From NCBI GenBank assembly GCA_003586115.2, contig QVOM02000049.1, forward strand, positions 23,427,765 to 23,491,764: a stretch of 64,000 bases of DNA, read 5' to 3'. The notes below the pieces were generated by a model. The model was not told the DNA's origin, did not search any database, and saw nothing but the letters and a program-made list of their open reading frames with translations. Of this stretch, positions 1 to 10,561 are shown piece by piece. The first letter of the stretch is position 1. Every line of letters starts with the position of its first letter. The translations under genes were made by a program, and so were the position numbers. This stretch comes from Salvator merianae. Lineage: Eukaryota > Chordata > Lepidosauria > Squamata > Teiidae.

Positions 1-1372
1 AACCACTCAGGTCAAGCCACAAACCTATGCTCAGGATCCAGAAGGAGCACGTTCTAGAAACATCTACATAAGCAGCTCTGGAGGTGCAGCATAGGTACGG
101 AGTATGTTAGAATCAGCACGTAGAGCAGCCCCAGTAGCAAGCACTATAGTTCATGGACAGGGTGTCCCAACCCAGGAAGTGTGGCACCTTTTCTTCAGTT
201 CCAGACAATCCAGATATCCAAATATCCAAACACTGGGAATGTGAAGTGAGGGCAGGATGGTGCAGGCAATTGTAATCATGCCTCCTAATTAGAGGCTTGC
301 AGAGGAAGAAAAGAGAATAGGCCAGAGAAATGGGATGAGTGTGTCCTGGGCTGTTCTTTCTAAGTGATGCATAAAAGGGGCAAGAAGGGGCATTTGAAGG
401 AAGGGAGTGGATTATCAACAGGAGATATTCTGTGGATGTTTCCATCCAGGCTCTGTGGGGACACAGTTGCAGAAAAGTGACAGGCAGCAGCAGCAAGGGG
501 GGAAAAATGTGCAAGGAGGATTGGATGAAAGAGATTTTATATCCCTTTCATTGCCTTTGCTAGGTCCTCCTTGTGCATTTAATTTCTCTGTGCCATCTGT
601 CCAAAGATGCTTCATTTTTTGGAGATGGTTGATCCTTAGAACCTCCAACAGAGTGCCTAAAGGAGGTACCAACAGAAGCAATAACTCCTCTGAAGGAAGT
701 GGAAGGTGCTACGCAGACATGTTACATTAATGTTTCATCCTATGGGTAGAGAAGAAAGGGTCTGGGGAAGGCAGGGGAATATTCTGCATACACAGAACTT
801 TGCATATTTGGATTGTTTCTCCTATTTTTTTTTTCTTTTTAAATACCTGGTTGGTGGGTGGATAACTTCCCCCAGAGGATCTTGCATTTTTTGGCAAGTG
901 CTGTGTTACATGCTGGATCCAATGTCTGATGATAGCATCCATATTGCCATTTTTAATCCTCTTAGTTCTTGAGACAAATAGATAGTGGTACCTGTACCAC
1001 CCTTGCAAAGTTTGCAGCCATTAACGGTATGAAGCACAGTAGGGTCCCAAGATCATGGAAACGTCTGCAAGTATAAACGAAATTAAGGATGTAGCCAGAC
1101 CGGGTGGGGTGGGGTGGGGTGGGCAATTAGCTCAGCTGCACTAGGTTGTTATGACTACTAGGTGCAGAGGAGAACATGGTCTTATACTGGTAAGCCTTTT
1201 GTGGGAGGACAGAGTTTTTAAAGGATTTATTCTTTATGGTATTTGCTTGCCAGTCTGCAATAATTCCCTTCCCTAGTTATGTTTCAAAAACTGAAATCAA
1301 GGGACGGAGCCTGCCTGCTTACTGAGTTGACTGGCTGATCATCACACAATGCAACTCCCCCCAAAAAATTCA
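1..1372. other. Non-coding stretch, no gene recognised
   Basis: No exon-like coding region is visible on either strand; the ORFs of up to 133 codons have no recognisable domain. The only structured site is the short G-rich pentamer repeat listed separately at 1102-1123. Stop codons are frequent in all frames. Confidence 0.5.
1102..1123 (+). repeat. GGGGT pentamer repeat, G-quadruplex-capable
   Basis: Four consecutive G-runs of three or four separated by single T bases. This satisfies the usual four-run G-quadruplex pattern with one-base loops. It is isolated in ordinary sequence and no gene lies next to it. Confidence 0.75.
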
Positions 1373-1775
1373 GGGCCTTTGTGCTCTCACCTCTTTGTGG
1401 TCCAAATGAGTAGGTCTGGACCGGCCAGGCCTGCTGGTTCAGACCACGGAAAGGTGTGGTCTGGAACAGTGCCACCTGCACGACAGCGCTGGTCCAGACC
1501 AGACCAGACCCCACCCTGACCCTAAATCTCGTGTGAGTGCTCCAAAAGACTTGGAACAAAAGTTCCTAGCCTCAGAGTCACTGCTGAAATGGATCCCTCA
1601 GGAGTCCAGAAGATGGAGCCATGCCTTCTGCACACCTCTGTGTTCTGGACTAGGCAGCACTGGTCCAGCGGCAGACTTGATTGTTGAAGTCTATCAGTAA
1701 TCCCAATCAGGGCCTCCCTGATCAGGAGTACACTGTGTCCAGCATGGATGGAGTGTAAGATTGGTGGGCAGGGGC
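1373..1775 (-). mobile_element. Non-autonomous PIF/Harbinger-like transposon, type B
   Basis: The left end begins GGGCCTTTGTGCTCTCACC and the right end read in reverse begins GCCCCTGCCCACC. The trinucleotide TCA lies immediately outside both ends (1370-1372 and 1776-1778). The interior, rich in GGTCTGGACC/GGTCCAGACC motifs, matches the reverse complement of the better preserved copy at 12562-13011. No transposase is encoded. The right end is diverged, so the exact boundary is less certain than the family assignment. Confidence 0.6.
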
Positions 1776-1922
1776 TCATAGACCTGCAGTAATGAAAAGC
1801 CTAACTGTACCGCTGTTAAGACTTGATTGAGCATCACAAGGTTTAGAGTGAGGTATACATTTTAATAACCAACAAATGCATAGGTAACAGAAAGAACAAA
1901 GCTTAATTTTTCAAGAAAACAA

Positions 1923-2335
1923 GCGTCTGTTCTCACTTTTCACTAGTGAGCTTGCAGATGCTTATTAGTGAAGTGTGTCTGCACTTTGCGGAAGCCCTCT
2001 TGATTGGGAGCAAGCTACAGCTGCTCCCAATTGCTACTTGCTGTGGAGCGCAAAATCATGCTGCACAACTGTACCAGGAGCAGCTGGACCACTCCCAGTA
2101 CACAGTGTTTGCACCTTCTTCCTGGTGTCAATGCTGCGTGGCACGGTACGGCTGTGATATGTTTCTCCAGTTGCTGTCATGGCACGGACAGCCAGCATTT
2201 ACATTGCAAGTGCTGGTAGCCCTTGCCGGGATGTTCCAGCCCTCTCAGTGCAAATGGCTGCTGTACTGTGAGGTCAGTTCCATCTTGGAATGTTCACTTG
2301 TGAACATTCCAAAGTGGAAAGTGTGGAAAGGCCCC
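1923..2335 (+). mobile_element. Non-autonomous PIF/Harbinger-like transposon, type A
   Basis: The left end reads GCGTCTGTTCTCACTTTTC and the right end in reverse GGGGCCTTTCCACACTTTCC. CAA flanks both sides (1920-1922 and 2336-2338). The interior has the landmarks of the type A copies at 10121, 14036 and 42775: an early CACTAG motif, a GGAGCAGCTGGA block, a GCTGCTGTCATGGC block and an ATTCCAAxxTGGAA palindrome near the right end. The 148-codon ORF at 1946-2392 runs through the element and past its end and is not considered a gene. Confidence 0.75.
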
Positions 2336-2338
2336 CAA

Positions 2339-3185
2339 ACTGAAATGTTTACTTTCCCACCCAAAGAGAGTTATATAGACAAGCAGATCTGAAAGCACTG
2401 ACTGTTTTCTAACTTGCCATGACAATCAATAATCAGTTAAATTTGATAACCGATCAAATTTCAATCTGACCAGTGTCCCATGAAGTCATATTCAGCCTGG
2501 AAATCACTTTTGCCAGTCTCTTGATTCTGCCAATAATAATATGGTCATGGTGTGTGCTTTGGAGCACTTTGTTGAGCATTAAATATTTGCATTATAATAC
2601 ATATTGTGTTCAATTCCTTGGCATCTTTTGTTTTGTAAAAGCAAATGAAAGAAAAGCCTCTACATGCAGTATAAAGCTCTTGAAAACAGCATCTAGCAGC
2701 TATGTTCCTATCCTACCTATAGTCCACATTAAAGGCTAGAAAATGCATATTGGGCCTGGTCACACCTCATCTGTGCAGTCCGTCTTACTACGCAACAGGG
2801 TCTGATTTCAGTATTGGCTTGATCACAGCCATGAAATTTAATGCTTGCTCAGTTGGTCTTCTTTTTGTCCACACTTGCCAGTTTTCCCACCCTCAGTCGC
2901 ATGATAAAGTACCTTTTCTTCACCACCAATCCTGTGCTTCTCCTCCCTCAGTCATCTGTGACAGGATACAGTACTGGCAGTAAAATTTTGGCTTCTCATC
3001 CCCATCCTCCAGATATGCTTTCCATGGAGCTAAGAGTATTGGAGTCCCTCTTTTTAGGGGGTCCCTCTCTTTCTCCCTTTCTCAATCTGTGCAGCTCCAC
3101 CCATATTGAAAACCCAAATGAGGTGCATAAGCATGTCTCCTGTGGGGTTGAACAGGATATTGATGCCTTTATCTTTGCCTCCTCC
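2339..3185. other. Non-coding stretch; one possible orphan transposon end
   Basis: No coding exon is recognised. At 2752 the string GGGCCTGGTCACACCTCATC resembles the left end of the type A/B elements, but no matching right end or flanking duplication was found, so it is not annotated as an element. Confidence 0.4.
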
Positions 3186-3390
3186 CCAGCGGCAGCCCAA
3201 GGCTTTAAGAGCGGGTGTTCATGACCTGCAGGAAGCAGGCAATCACTGTTTGCAGGGCCTCTGGGCCTCCATACTGTCACAGCAGGCAGCCTGTTGTGAC
3301 AGTACGGAGGCCCGGAGGACCTGCGAACAGCAATTGTCCAGTTCCCACGGGTTACAAACACCCGACCTTAAAGCCACAGTCCGTTGCTGC
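3186..3390. repeat. Long inverted repeat (hairpin) with arms of about 100 bp
   Basis: The segment folds back on itself almost without a loop. The left arm (3186-3287) pairs with the right arm (about 3290-3390) with mismatches but few gaps. Matching landmarks are GGCTTTAAG, CGGGTGTT, CAATCACTGTT/CAATTGCTGTT and GGGCCTCCATACTGTCAC / GGGCCTCCGTACTGTCAC. Both strands therefore yield similar short ORFs, a shadow effect and not a gene. It may be a foldback transposon, but clear termini and target duplication were not identified. Confidence 0.8.
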
Positions 3391-3408
3391 TCCTCCCTCA
3401 ATATGCTG

Positions 3409-3484
3409 GAAATGAAGTCCCACCTACACATTTGAAGGTGCAGAATGACACATCTCTGGAGATCTTGGACTTATACAAAAGAGA
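3409..3484 (+). repeat. Direct repeat, left copy, flanking the GAA tract
   Basis: Shares the blocks ACATTTGAAGGTGCAGAAT and CTCTGGAGATCT, in the same order and spacing, with 3981-4066 on the other side of the GAA tract and gap. Either the segment was duplicated around the expanding tract, or two copies of one interspersed repeat sit on either side. Confidence 0.75.
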
Positions 3485-3547
3485 AGAAGAAGAAGAAGAA
3501 GAAGAAGAAGAAGAAGAAGAAGAAGAAGAAGAAGAAGAAGAAGAAGG
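3481..3547 (+). repeat. (GAA)n microsatellite, left of gap
   Basis: About 22 perfect GAA units run directly into the assembly gap. The polypurine strand produces the poly-Glu, poly-Lys, poly-Ser and poly-Leu translations in this area, which are artefacts. Confidence 0.98.
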
Positions 3548-3821
3548 NNNNNNNNNNNNNNNNNNNNNNNNNNNNNNNNNNNNNNNNNNNNNNNNNNNNN
3601 NNNNNNNNNNNNNNNNNNNNNNNNNNNNNNNNNNNNNNNNNNNNNNNNNNNNNNNNNNNNNNNNNNNNNNNNNNNNNNNNNNNNNNNNNNNNNNNNNNNN
3701 NNNNNNNNNNNNNNNNNNNNNNNNNNNNNNNNNNNNNNNNNNNNNNNNNNNNNNNNNNNNNNNNNNNNNNNNNNNNNNNNNNNNNNNNNNNNNNNNNNNN
3801 NNNNNNNNNNNNNNNNNNNNN
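3548..3821. other. Assembly gap of 274 N
   Basis: Unresolved bases lie between two ends of the same purine repeat, so the missing sequence is probably more of the repeat. The true length is unknown. Confidence 0.99.
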
Positions 3822-3829
3822 AATTGCCT

Positions 3830-3909
3830 GAAGAAGAAGAAGAAGAAGAAGAAGAAGAAGAAGAAGAAGGAGGAGGAGGAGGAGGAGGAGGAGGAGGAGG
3901 AGGAGGAGG
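3830..3909 (+). repeat. (GAA)n then (GGA)n compound microsatellite
   Basis: GAA units continue for about 39 bases after the gap and switch abruptly to GGA units for about 41 bases. With the left part this forms a polypurine tract of at least 150 bases excluding the gap. Confidence 0.97.
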
Positions 3910-3980
3910 CAAAGAGCGAGGTGGGAGAGGATGGCACACTCAAATGCAGAAGAGATGAAAAGATACTCAATACCCTGTCT

Positions 3981-4066
3981 AGAAATGTAGTCACCTTTGC
4001 ACATTTGAAGGTGCAGAATTGTATACCTCTGGAGATCTCAGGTTTAAACAATCAAAAGAGACGGAA
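3981..4066 (+). repeat. Direct repeat, right copy, flanking the GAA tract
   Basis: Counterpart of 3409-3484, with ACATTTGAAGGTGCAGAAT and CTCTGGAGATCT conserved in the same order. The copies differ by several substitutions, so the duplication is not recent. Confidence 0.75.
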
Positions 4067-5319
4067 GCTGGAGATGTAGGGCAGGGGTGGATGGCACCAC
4101 CAATTAACACTCACAAGCTCTGGCATTGATTGAAGAGAGGAAAGAAAACCCTCCCTCTGCCCACCCACTAGAGTTCAAAGACCACCTCCAATAGTCCTCT
4201 GGCACGTTCACACCCTGAAAATGTAGTCGAACTATGGAACTGAAACGGTCTGAGAGCTGAGATAATATGATAGAATGGGTAGGTCAAATTTCAAAGGAAT
4301 GGTTTGGATATAAATCAGAAGGCTGTTTTGGGGTATAAAAAACCTTGTGTGTGACCACAACCTTTGTTTTTTGCCTTTTAATATGGATTAAAGGTGGGGT
4401 GGGAACACGAGTATGCAGCAACTTCCATCTCTAAGCCACTTTCCCGCCTTTTGTTATTGAGTGTAGATGGAGTCTAAGAAGCCAGGTGACAACACCTTTG
4501 GAGAAGTAAAACAGATATAGTTAATAACACAGGGCAAAACAGAGAAGTAATCATCACCTGACCTGCATAAACAGCTTCTTGCCTTCCAGTGAATGAAAAA
4601 AGAACAAGACTTATTTTCTACATATCCATTACACTATCCATACAGTGACAGGAATCACCAAAGACAGATATCAGGTCAGAAATAGTCCATGCAATGTTGC
4701 CGCCAAAGCGGTAGAGGAAGGTGAGATGAGACTCTGATTTTTTTTTGTCCTTTTTGTCCTTCAGACTTTGACTTATGTTTGCCATTCATTTCAATTGTGA
4801 AATTCAAGTGGTGCACTTGAGGGCAGAACTTTGGTAAAAACTAGGAACTTATGACAGCTGCCTATGCCATTCTGTCCTTCCTCTTCTTTTGTACCTTCTG
4901 TTCTACCTACCCTGGAAATGAATAATCCAATTATTTGTTCCAGTTTTTAATTTAAATGTTGTAACATTCCACATTATATTAGCAATGCGTAATGCTGTAT
5001 AACAAGCTATGTTGTTTACTTAGGCAATACAGGGAAACATTGAGTAATAATGTTAAATATAGGAGCTGCATAACGAATAGCATTAAATGTGCAAGTTATA
5101 GAACAAGGAAGTCACATTAAATGCACAAATCACGGGAGTGAAAAGAATAATGCTGGACTAACTAAATTATGGTCAAGAACATGTGAATGTAACTCATGAA
5201 TAGCACATTTTCGACAGAGATTGCACCTAAACTGTCTTGAATTTGTAGGACAGTCCCTTTTGCTTGGATTTGGACATTCCAGCGGAATATAGTTTATTCA
5301 CTAGGAGGCATCAAACTTA
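4067..5319. other. Non-coding AT-rich stretch
   Basis: No ORF above 60 codons and no repeat family recognised on either strand. The sequence looks like unique or very old repeat-derived DNA. Confidence 0.5.
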
Positions 5320-5563
5320 GGCTGTGTCTCCACTTCAAAATGGAGGCAACTTTGTAACAGACATGCGGGGAAAGCACCACGTTTTTCCCCGTCTACACTT
5401 TCAAGTGCGTAGGCATCACTTTTAATGCCAGTTGTGGTGCCTCCATTGACCACAGCAAAATCACACCCTCCCAAGATTGTACCTCATTCAACTATCACAT
5501 CAGGCAATGGGACAGTGTGATCACTGTAAGGCACTTCCTGCCACTGCAGAAGGGAATGTGGCC
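5320..5563. mobile_element. Short inverted-repeat transposon with TTA duplication
   Basis: The left end is GGCTGTGTCTCCACTTC and the right end in reverse is GGCCACATTCCCTTCTGC. TTA flanks both sides (5317-5319 and 5564-5566). The element is 244 bp with no coding capacity. The terminal GGCYGTGT resembles the family C elements at 48932 and 61878, and the 3-bp TTA duplication fits PIF/Harbinger. Confidence 0.65.
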
Positions 5564-5701
5564 TTAATCTGGCACGGATGGAAGCAGCCACTGTTCTGTT
5601 CTTAATGTAATGAAAAATATTTGCCTACCTTTCTCGCTGGTTGTATTCTCAAAATTAGTGGCATGAGAACAAATTGTTACTGGTGCTCACTCTGAGATAA
5701 A

Positions 5702-6301
5702 GGGCCTGTTCGCACTATATCGGTAGTCCGTTCTTGTCCGTTCGCTGGAACAGAGGCTTCGCACTGCCACGGGCGCGTGCCTCACCCAATCCGAACCACA
5801 TCGTACCCGGTTTGTACCTGATCCTGCGTAAGGCTAGACAAGTAAAAGCTTGTCTTCATTCCGACTTGCACGACGGAGTGAAGATCGGGCACGGTGCTTT
5901 CACATTCCCGTCCGCGTTTGAAATGGCGGTGGGGGGGGGGGGCTGGCGCGGCTGCACATGCATGGTCCGGTGCTTCATACCCTGGTCCGGTGCTTCATAC
6001 CCCAGTCCGGTGCTTCATACCCCGGTCCGGTGCTTCGTGCCTGGGATAGCCCTTTGGGCATGGCAGCCTAGCTGCCGTTACGAAGCCGGCTCCGTAAGGA
6101 GCCCTCTGGGTACGAAGCGGAGCTCGATGGTACGGAGTGCGGTACCTAACTAGTGGATGCCATCCACACTGTTCCCTCTTCTGGTCAGCTTCGGGTCCAT
6201 TCCTCTGGCTGGGAGTGCGAAGGGCAGCCAGCGTTCTCCAACCTCTCCGATCCAAAGCCAACTACTGGGAATGGTCTACCGAGCTCAGTGCGAACAGGCC
6301 C
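5702..6301. mobile_element. Non-autonomous PIF/Harbinger-like transposon, CpG-rich copy
   Basis: The terminal inverted repeats are well preserved. The left end starts GGGCCTGTTCGCACTATATC and the right end in reverse GGGCCTGTTCGCACTGAGC, both followed by TCGGTAG. The flanking trinucleotides are AAA (5699-5701) and AAG (6302-6304), a possible duplication with one mismatch. The 600-bp body is far richer in CpG than its surroundings, which suggests a comparatively recent insertion. The 139-codon ORF at 5734-6153 lies inside the element and shows no transposase-like motif. Confidence 0.8.
5961..6040 (+). repeat. Four tandem 20-bp units inside the transposon
   Basis: Four head-to-tail units of 20 bp share the core GGTCCGGTGCTTCATAC, with only a few substitutions between them. 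A poly-G run of about 13 lies shortly upstream (around 5930-5942). Confidence 0.95.
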
Positions 6302-6483
6302 AAGGTGTCTTGCTGGGCAACTGGTGGAGATAAATGGACAATACAGCTAAAGTAACTGCGTATGAATACCCTCAAATAATTTTTCAACACTAAAAGATTA
6401 TACCATGGAAGGGTTAGGGTTAGGGGAAGGAAGAAGTTCTACTTGGAAGTCTTTCCTTGATCCTGATGAACTGTATATAATTG

Positions 6484-6514
<31 letters not shown>

Positions 6515-7311
6515 CAGTAGCTGAACATATTCTCACAGAACTGAGGATTCCATTAGTTTAATTTGTAATCCATTTTTTATGCCACTGAAATCTCTACCCA
6601 ACAGTATATCCTCATGTGTTATTTTAGACTGATTTCTTTTTGTTGATCATTGCACAAAACAATCAATTGAGCCAAGTCAGTAGTTGACAGTTGGGATACT
6701 GGCTTCGTATACAGAGGAATATAATTATGAGACAAGTCGTGTTCTTATCCTCACTTGCATAACACATCGTAATTTGTTTCTCCACCTATTTGTGATTAAA
6801 AATATTAAGTGCTTAGCAGTCATGCTCCACTCTATTGTTTCCTGGATAACGAAATCTGTCTCTGGGGCAAAATGGAAAAGCCAGTCTATCCAGAATCAGG
6901 TGGCTGAGATTTCAATCCGTGTGTAAACATCCATTCTGGATGCCAAAACCAGGGATCTGAATAGAGAAAGACATGCCACAGTGGCTCTCTGGGGTTAGTA
7001 TCACTGTTAATGGTAGACCAGTCAAATGGATAAGTGCATATTAGCACTGAATGATATTATCTAAACAATCCTGAGGAATGATCAGATGAGCTGAAAGAGG
7101 CTGGTAATTTTGTGCACTTATACTAAAACATTTTCAACATAATTTGATGGGAGTATAATCAAAAATGAAAACTCAGTGCATGGTTGTTTGTTATAGTTGT
7201 TTTCATTGTCAGCAGGTCCATTTGGCCAGAACATGAAATTCAAAATGGTCTCACATCCCACACAGACATTTTCAAAATGAACCCTTAACATACCATCCTG
7301 CACCTTTAGTA
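6302..7311. other. Non-coding stretch with one dinucleotide repeat
   Basis: Apart from the GT microsatellite at 6483-6512, nothing is recognised. The ORFs here (at most 80 codons) carry no domain signal. Confidence 0.5.
6483..6512 (+). repeat. (GT)n microsatellite
   Basis: About 15 uninterrupted GT dinucleotides. Confidence 0.97.
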
Positions 7312-7440
7312 AATTTATTTATTTACTAAATTTCTATAGCTGCCTAATAACCAAAAGCTCTCTAGCTGGCTTACAACCAGAATCTGACAGCAATGCTTTA
7401 AAAATACATGCATAAAATAGACAATATATTAAAAAGTAAA
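7312..7440 (-). mobile_element. LINE 3' end, L2-like, antisense
   Basis: Read on the minus strand this ends in the characteristic tail of the local L2-like LINE: a GGCTTACAAC-type block (here inverted), a TATAAAT-like block and a terminal ATAAATAAATAAA run. It is only a short truncated 3' piece. The same ending recurs at 15991, 20110, 20369, 24318, 25313, 33697 and 58662. Confidence 0.5.
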
Positions 7441-7559
7441 GACATCTTTTATGCCACCCTTAAGAGCAGCAATGGCAGTAACAAAGTCCTTCCCTGACTC
7501 TATAGGGACAATGACAGCTTGTCAAATGATTGTTGGCCTGGCAGGTCTGTAGAAATACT

Positions 7560-8731
7560 TCTGCACTTCTGCCTCATCATTTGCGTAGTGTAGCAGGAGA
7601 CCTTTTGGTGCTAGAACCCTCTCGTTCACATCCAGAGGAAGAGGAAGTTAAGGGGCACTCAATGCTGGACAGAATTGTTCTGTACCTAGAAAGAACAGGC
7701 AGGTGATCTGAGGATGCTCTTGAGTTCCCCACTGTTACTTGAGGCCCATGTGGCTTACCTCCATCTCTGACTTGCTTGCCAACTTTGGCCTTTTCTGGAC
7801 AGGGATAACTTTGCCATGGTGATTCACACAGTAGTAATTTCCAGACTGGACTACATAATGCGCTGTACTGGGGTTGCACTTGAAGATGGTCTAGAAGTTG
7901 GAATTAATACAGAATGTCACAGCTTGAATGCTGACAGAAGACTCTAACCAGACACACATTACATCCGTTTTGAAAGACCTGTACTCGTTACCTGTTTGCT
8001 ACCAAGCCCAATCAGGGATTTGATGTTTACATATAAAGTTGAAAGTGTTGTCGTGCCAGGAAGGGTGGGAGAAAGGGTTATATTTTAATGTACGTTTTTA
8101 TACTGTATTATGGTTTTTATCTTTTTATTGTTGTGATCCGCACCGGTATTAAAAACTCAATAATAATAATATCATCCTAAGTTCTTGGGAAGAACTCAAT
8201 GTTAGAACTCAACACTAACTAAAGAACTGGCAGCTGTGATATCATGTTGAATAATAATCATAATAATTTCTATACTCTGATATTATCATAATGGCTCTTA
8301 AGCCCTTGGTTAGGACTTGAATTGTTGAGGCTGACCTAGTCTATGACTATGAATTCTTCTGAACTATAACAACAATAATAAATGGTTTGAGCCCTGAATA
8401 TCCCTTATAGATCTGACTGGCCATTAAGATCAAAGGTGAGGCCTTTCTGGTAATCTTGCCACCTTCAGAAGTAATTTGGGGCCTTTTCTGGATCAGCCTT
8501 CCAGTGAATAACTGTCGGGCACCAATGCAATGTGGGTTTTGGTGCCTGGCTAAATCATATCTCTTCACCAAGGTCTTTGAACTTTAGCTTTCCCTGCATG
8601 CTGTCCTGCTAGGGAGGGAGGGAAGGTTCTGTAAAGTAATTTTTGGTTTTATACTGACGTTGTCTTTTTATTGTAACCCATTTTGGGACTTCCTTGTGAA
8701 GAGCAAGATATAAATACTATGAATAAATAAA
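7560..8731 (+). mobile_element. Degenerate L2-like (CR1/L2 group) LINE, ORF2 C-terminus and 3' end
   Basis: On the plus strand, frame-broken translation at about 7830-8040 gives peptides resembling the conserved post-reverse-transcriptase region of L2/CR1 elements: a DYxNALYWG-like block, KLELIQN, HITSVLKDLYSLPVCY. Near 8540-8580 a KSYLFTKVFEL-like block follows, where these LINEs have their final LKxxLFxxAF motif. The segment ends with the 3' untranslated signature (TTTATTGTAACCCATTTTGG, then a TATAAATACTATG-like block and AATAAATAAAC). Many stops and frameshifts make it a dead copy. Insertions of AT-rich triplets at 8160-8340 may separate two pieces. Confidence 0.65.
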
Positions 8732-9289
8732 CAGATTTTGGTACTAGAAAACTTAAACCTTTTCAGGTTTTCCCCTGCTGCCCAACGGTTCCTTGTTCCC
8801 TGTCATGCTGAACCTAAACCATATCAACAACTATTTTATTGTAACTCTTTCATCATTTGGCATTAAGCTGACAGTGCAAGACGGGGAACGGCATTTCAGA
8901 TGGTGAGGGCGGAGTTCTTACAAGGGATTTCATCATTACAGCAAACAAGGTTCAAATGTCCATGCTTGAGAAACTGAAGATCAAAATGATCTTTTAAGAG
9001 CACTTGTTCTGGTTTTTTTAATTTATATCTTATAATTACTAGTGCACTGTAACAATATTAATAGGATAGTTGCTGCATTTTTTTCTTTTTCTTTTTCTTT
9101 CTTTTTTTTTTTTTTGAGCTAAAACATCAGTATAACCATTTATATGTTTACACAAGCAGGGGAAAAATCTAACTCAAAATGTCCCAATATTTCTTCCCTC
9201 CAGTTGGGAAAGTAATTAATGCCACCTGATGCAAACAGCTTAACACAACTCGTCTCTGCATTTCTCCAGAGCTCCCAGTCCTACACTAA
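8732..9289. other. Non-coding stretch
   Basis: Contains only a pyrimidine run near 9080-9115 (T-rich with CTTT units). No gene or family recognised. Confidence 0.5.
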
Positions 9290-9503
9290 GGGCAATTCTG
9301 CCTTGGCCAGTATATCAGACCAGCAAGCATACCAGGAGCCTCCCTGTATGCTGTGGTCTAAGGGAGGCCCTAAGTGGGAGGTCACAAAGGGGGCTCCAGG
9401 TGGGGAGGCCCAGGTGGGCCCTCCTTTAGACCACACTAGCATGCAGAAAGGAGCCTCCTACTATGCTTGCTGGTCTGGTATACTGACCAGTGCAGAATCA
9501 CCC
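9290..9503. mobile_element. Foldback MITE with TAA duplication
   Basis: The element is nearly one long palindrome. The left end GGGCAATTCTGCCTTGGCC and the right end in reverse GGGTGATTCTGCACTGGTC continue as paired arms for roughly 80 bp (shared blocks AGACCAGCAAGCATA and GTGGTCTAA). TAA is present on both sides (9287-9289 and 9504-9506). Related copies are 29906-30050 and the half-copy at 13928-14012. The 95-codon ORF across it is a by-product. Confidence 0.85.
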
Positions 9504-9506
9504 TAA

Positions 9507-10117
9507 GAGACTGGTCCTAAAGAAGACCCTTAAAATGCACTCCCAAGAGTACTCTTTTTGCAGAGCAGGAAAAAGTGCTCTGCAAATCTGGGGTCGGCCA
9601 GCTTGGCATGCAGGCTGAGTCTCTCCACCCTTAACAAAGCACTATGGCCCAGAAGTGGGCCATCCAGTGCCCATCCAGATGTTCCCATATTCTTGTCTCA
9701 AAACTCACATAAAAAAGTGAATTTTCAAGATTTCCACTTTCAACATCTTGACATGCAGTTTTCTTACAAAAATGTATCTATAGAGATGGATATCTTAGGA
9801 TAAGATGTGTGTCAGAACGTGTAAATTAGAAAAATAAAAGACAGAAGTGTATCATATTTGGAAAACTTGCTTCCAAAAATGTGTATACTAGATAACAGTG
9901 TGTACAAAAATGAAGGTATGTAATTTAAAAAATAGTAGATGGTCTTTTCAGAAAAGAATTTGCAACCTGTTGTAGAAATGAAATAAACAGACCATTAGAT
10001 AGGAAATACATAAATCATGAAAGACTCAAAATTTAATGCATTTATTAATTGCAAGGTCCAAAGTACATGCAATCTAAAATGCAGCACAATGGAAGACAAC
10101 AGAAAAGGATACCAAAC
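9507..10117. other. Non-coding AT-rich stretch
   Basis: No repeat family or exon recognised; an 81-codon ORF at 9558-9803 has no domain signal. Confidence 0.45.
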
Positions 10118-10120
10118 AGA

Positions 10121-10561
10121 AGGCCTGCCAGTACGTACTTCCTAGTGAGTGTCTGTATGCTCACTAGCAAAGTGCGCCTGCACTCTGTGGCAGTCTCAGC
10201 ATCTGGGAGCATCTGCAGCCATTCCCGAATGCTACTAGCTTTGGACAGCGGAAAAACTGTCCATAGCTTGACTGGGAGCAGCTGGGTGCTCCCAGTCAGC
10301 AGCGTTCACATCTGCATTCCAGGTGCGAATGCTACAAGGCTGTGGTGCAGTTACAGTGTGCAGTCGCACACCTCATCCTACTCGCCATGGCAACAGTCGG
10401 ATGTTTCTGCGGCTGCTGTCATGGCGAGCAGCTGTGCGTCTGCACTGCGAGTGCTGGAAGTCTGGTACAGGGCCATTCTAGCACTCGCAGTATTGTTAGG
10501 TCTTTCTCAGCTTAGAATGGTATAATTATACCATTTTAACCTGGCCAGTGTGAAAAGTCCC
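10121..10561 (+). mobile_element. Non-autonomous PIF/Harbinger-like transposon, type A
   Basis: The left end is AGGCCTGCCAGTACGTACTT (diverged) and the right end in reverse GGGACTTTTCACACTGGCC. The duplication AGA is exact on both sides (10118-10120 and 10562-10564). The interior shows the type A landmarks: CTCACTAGC, GGGAGCAGCTGGG, CCATGGCAAC and GCTGCTGTCATGGC, in the same order as at 1923, 14036 and 42775. The 158-codon ORF at 10049-10525 starts outside the element and is not a gene. Confidence 0.85.

Noticed and set aside
2752..2771. GGGCCTGGTCACACCTCATC as a transposon left end
   Set aside because: No partner end or duplication was found within a plausible distance.
3384..4079. 231-codon frame with long poly-Glu and poly-Lys tracts
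   Set aside because: It translates a GAA/GGA microsatellite and the N gap; the other frames give poly-Ser, poly-Leu and poly-Phe just as well.
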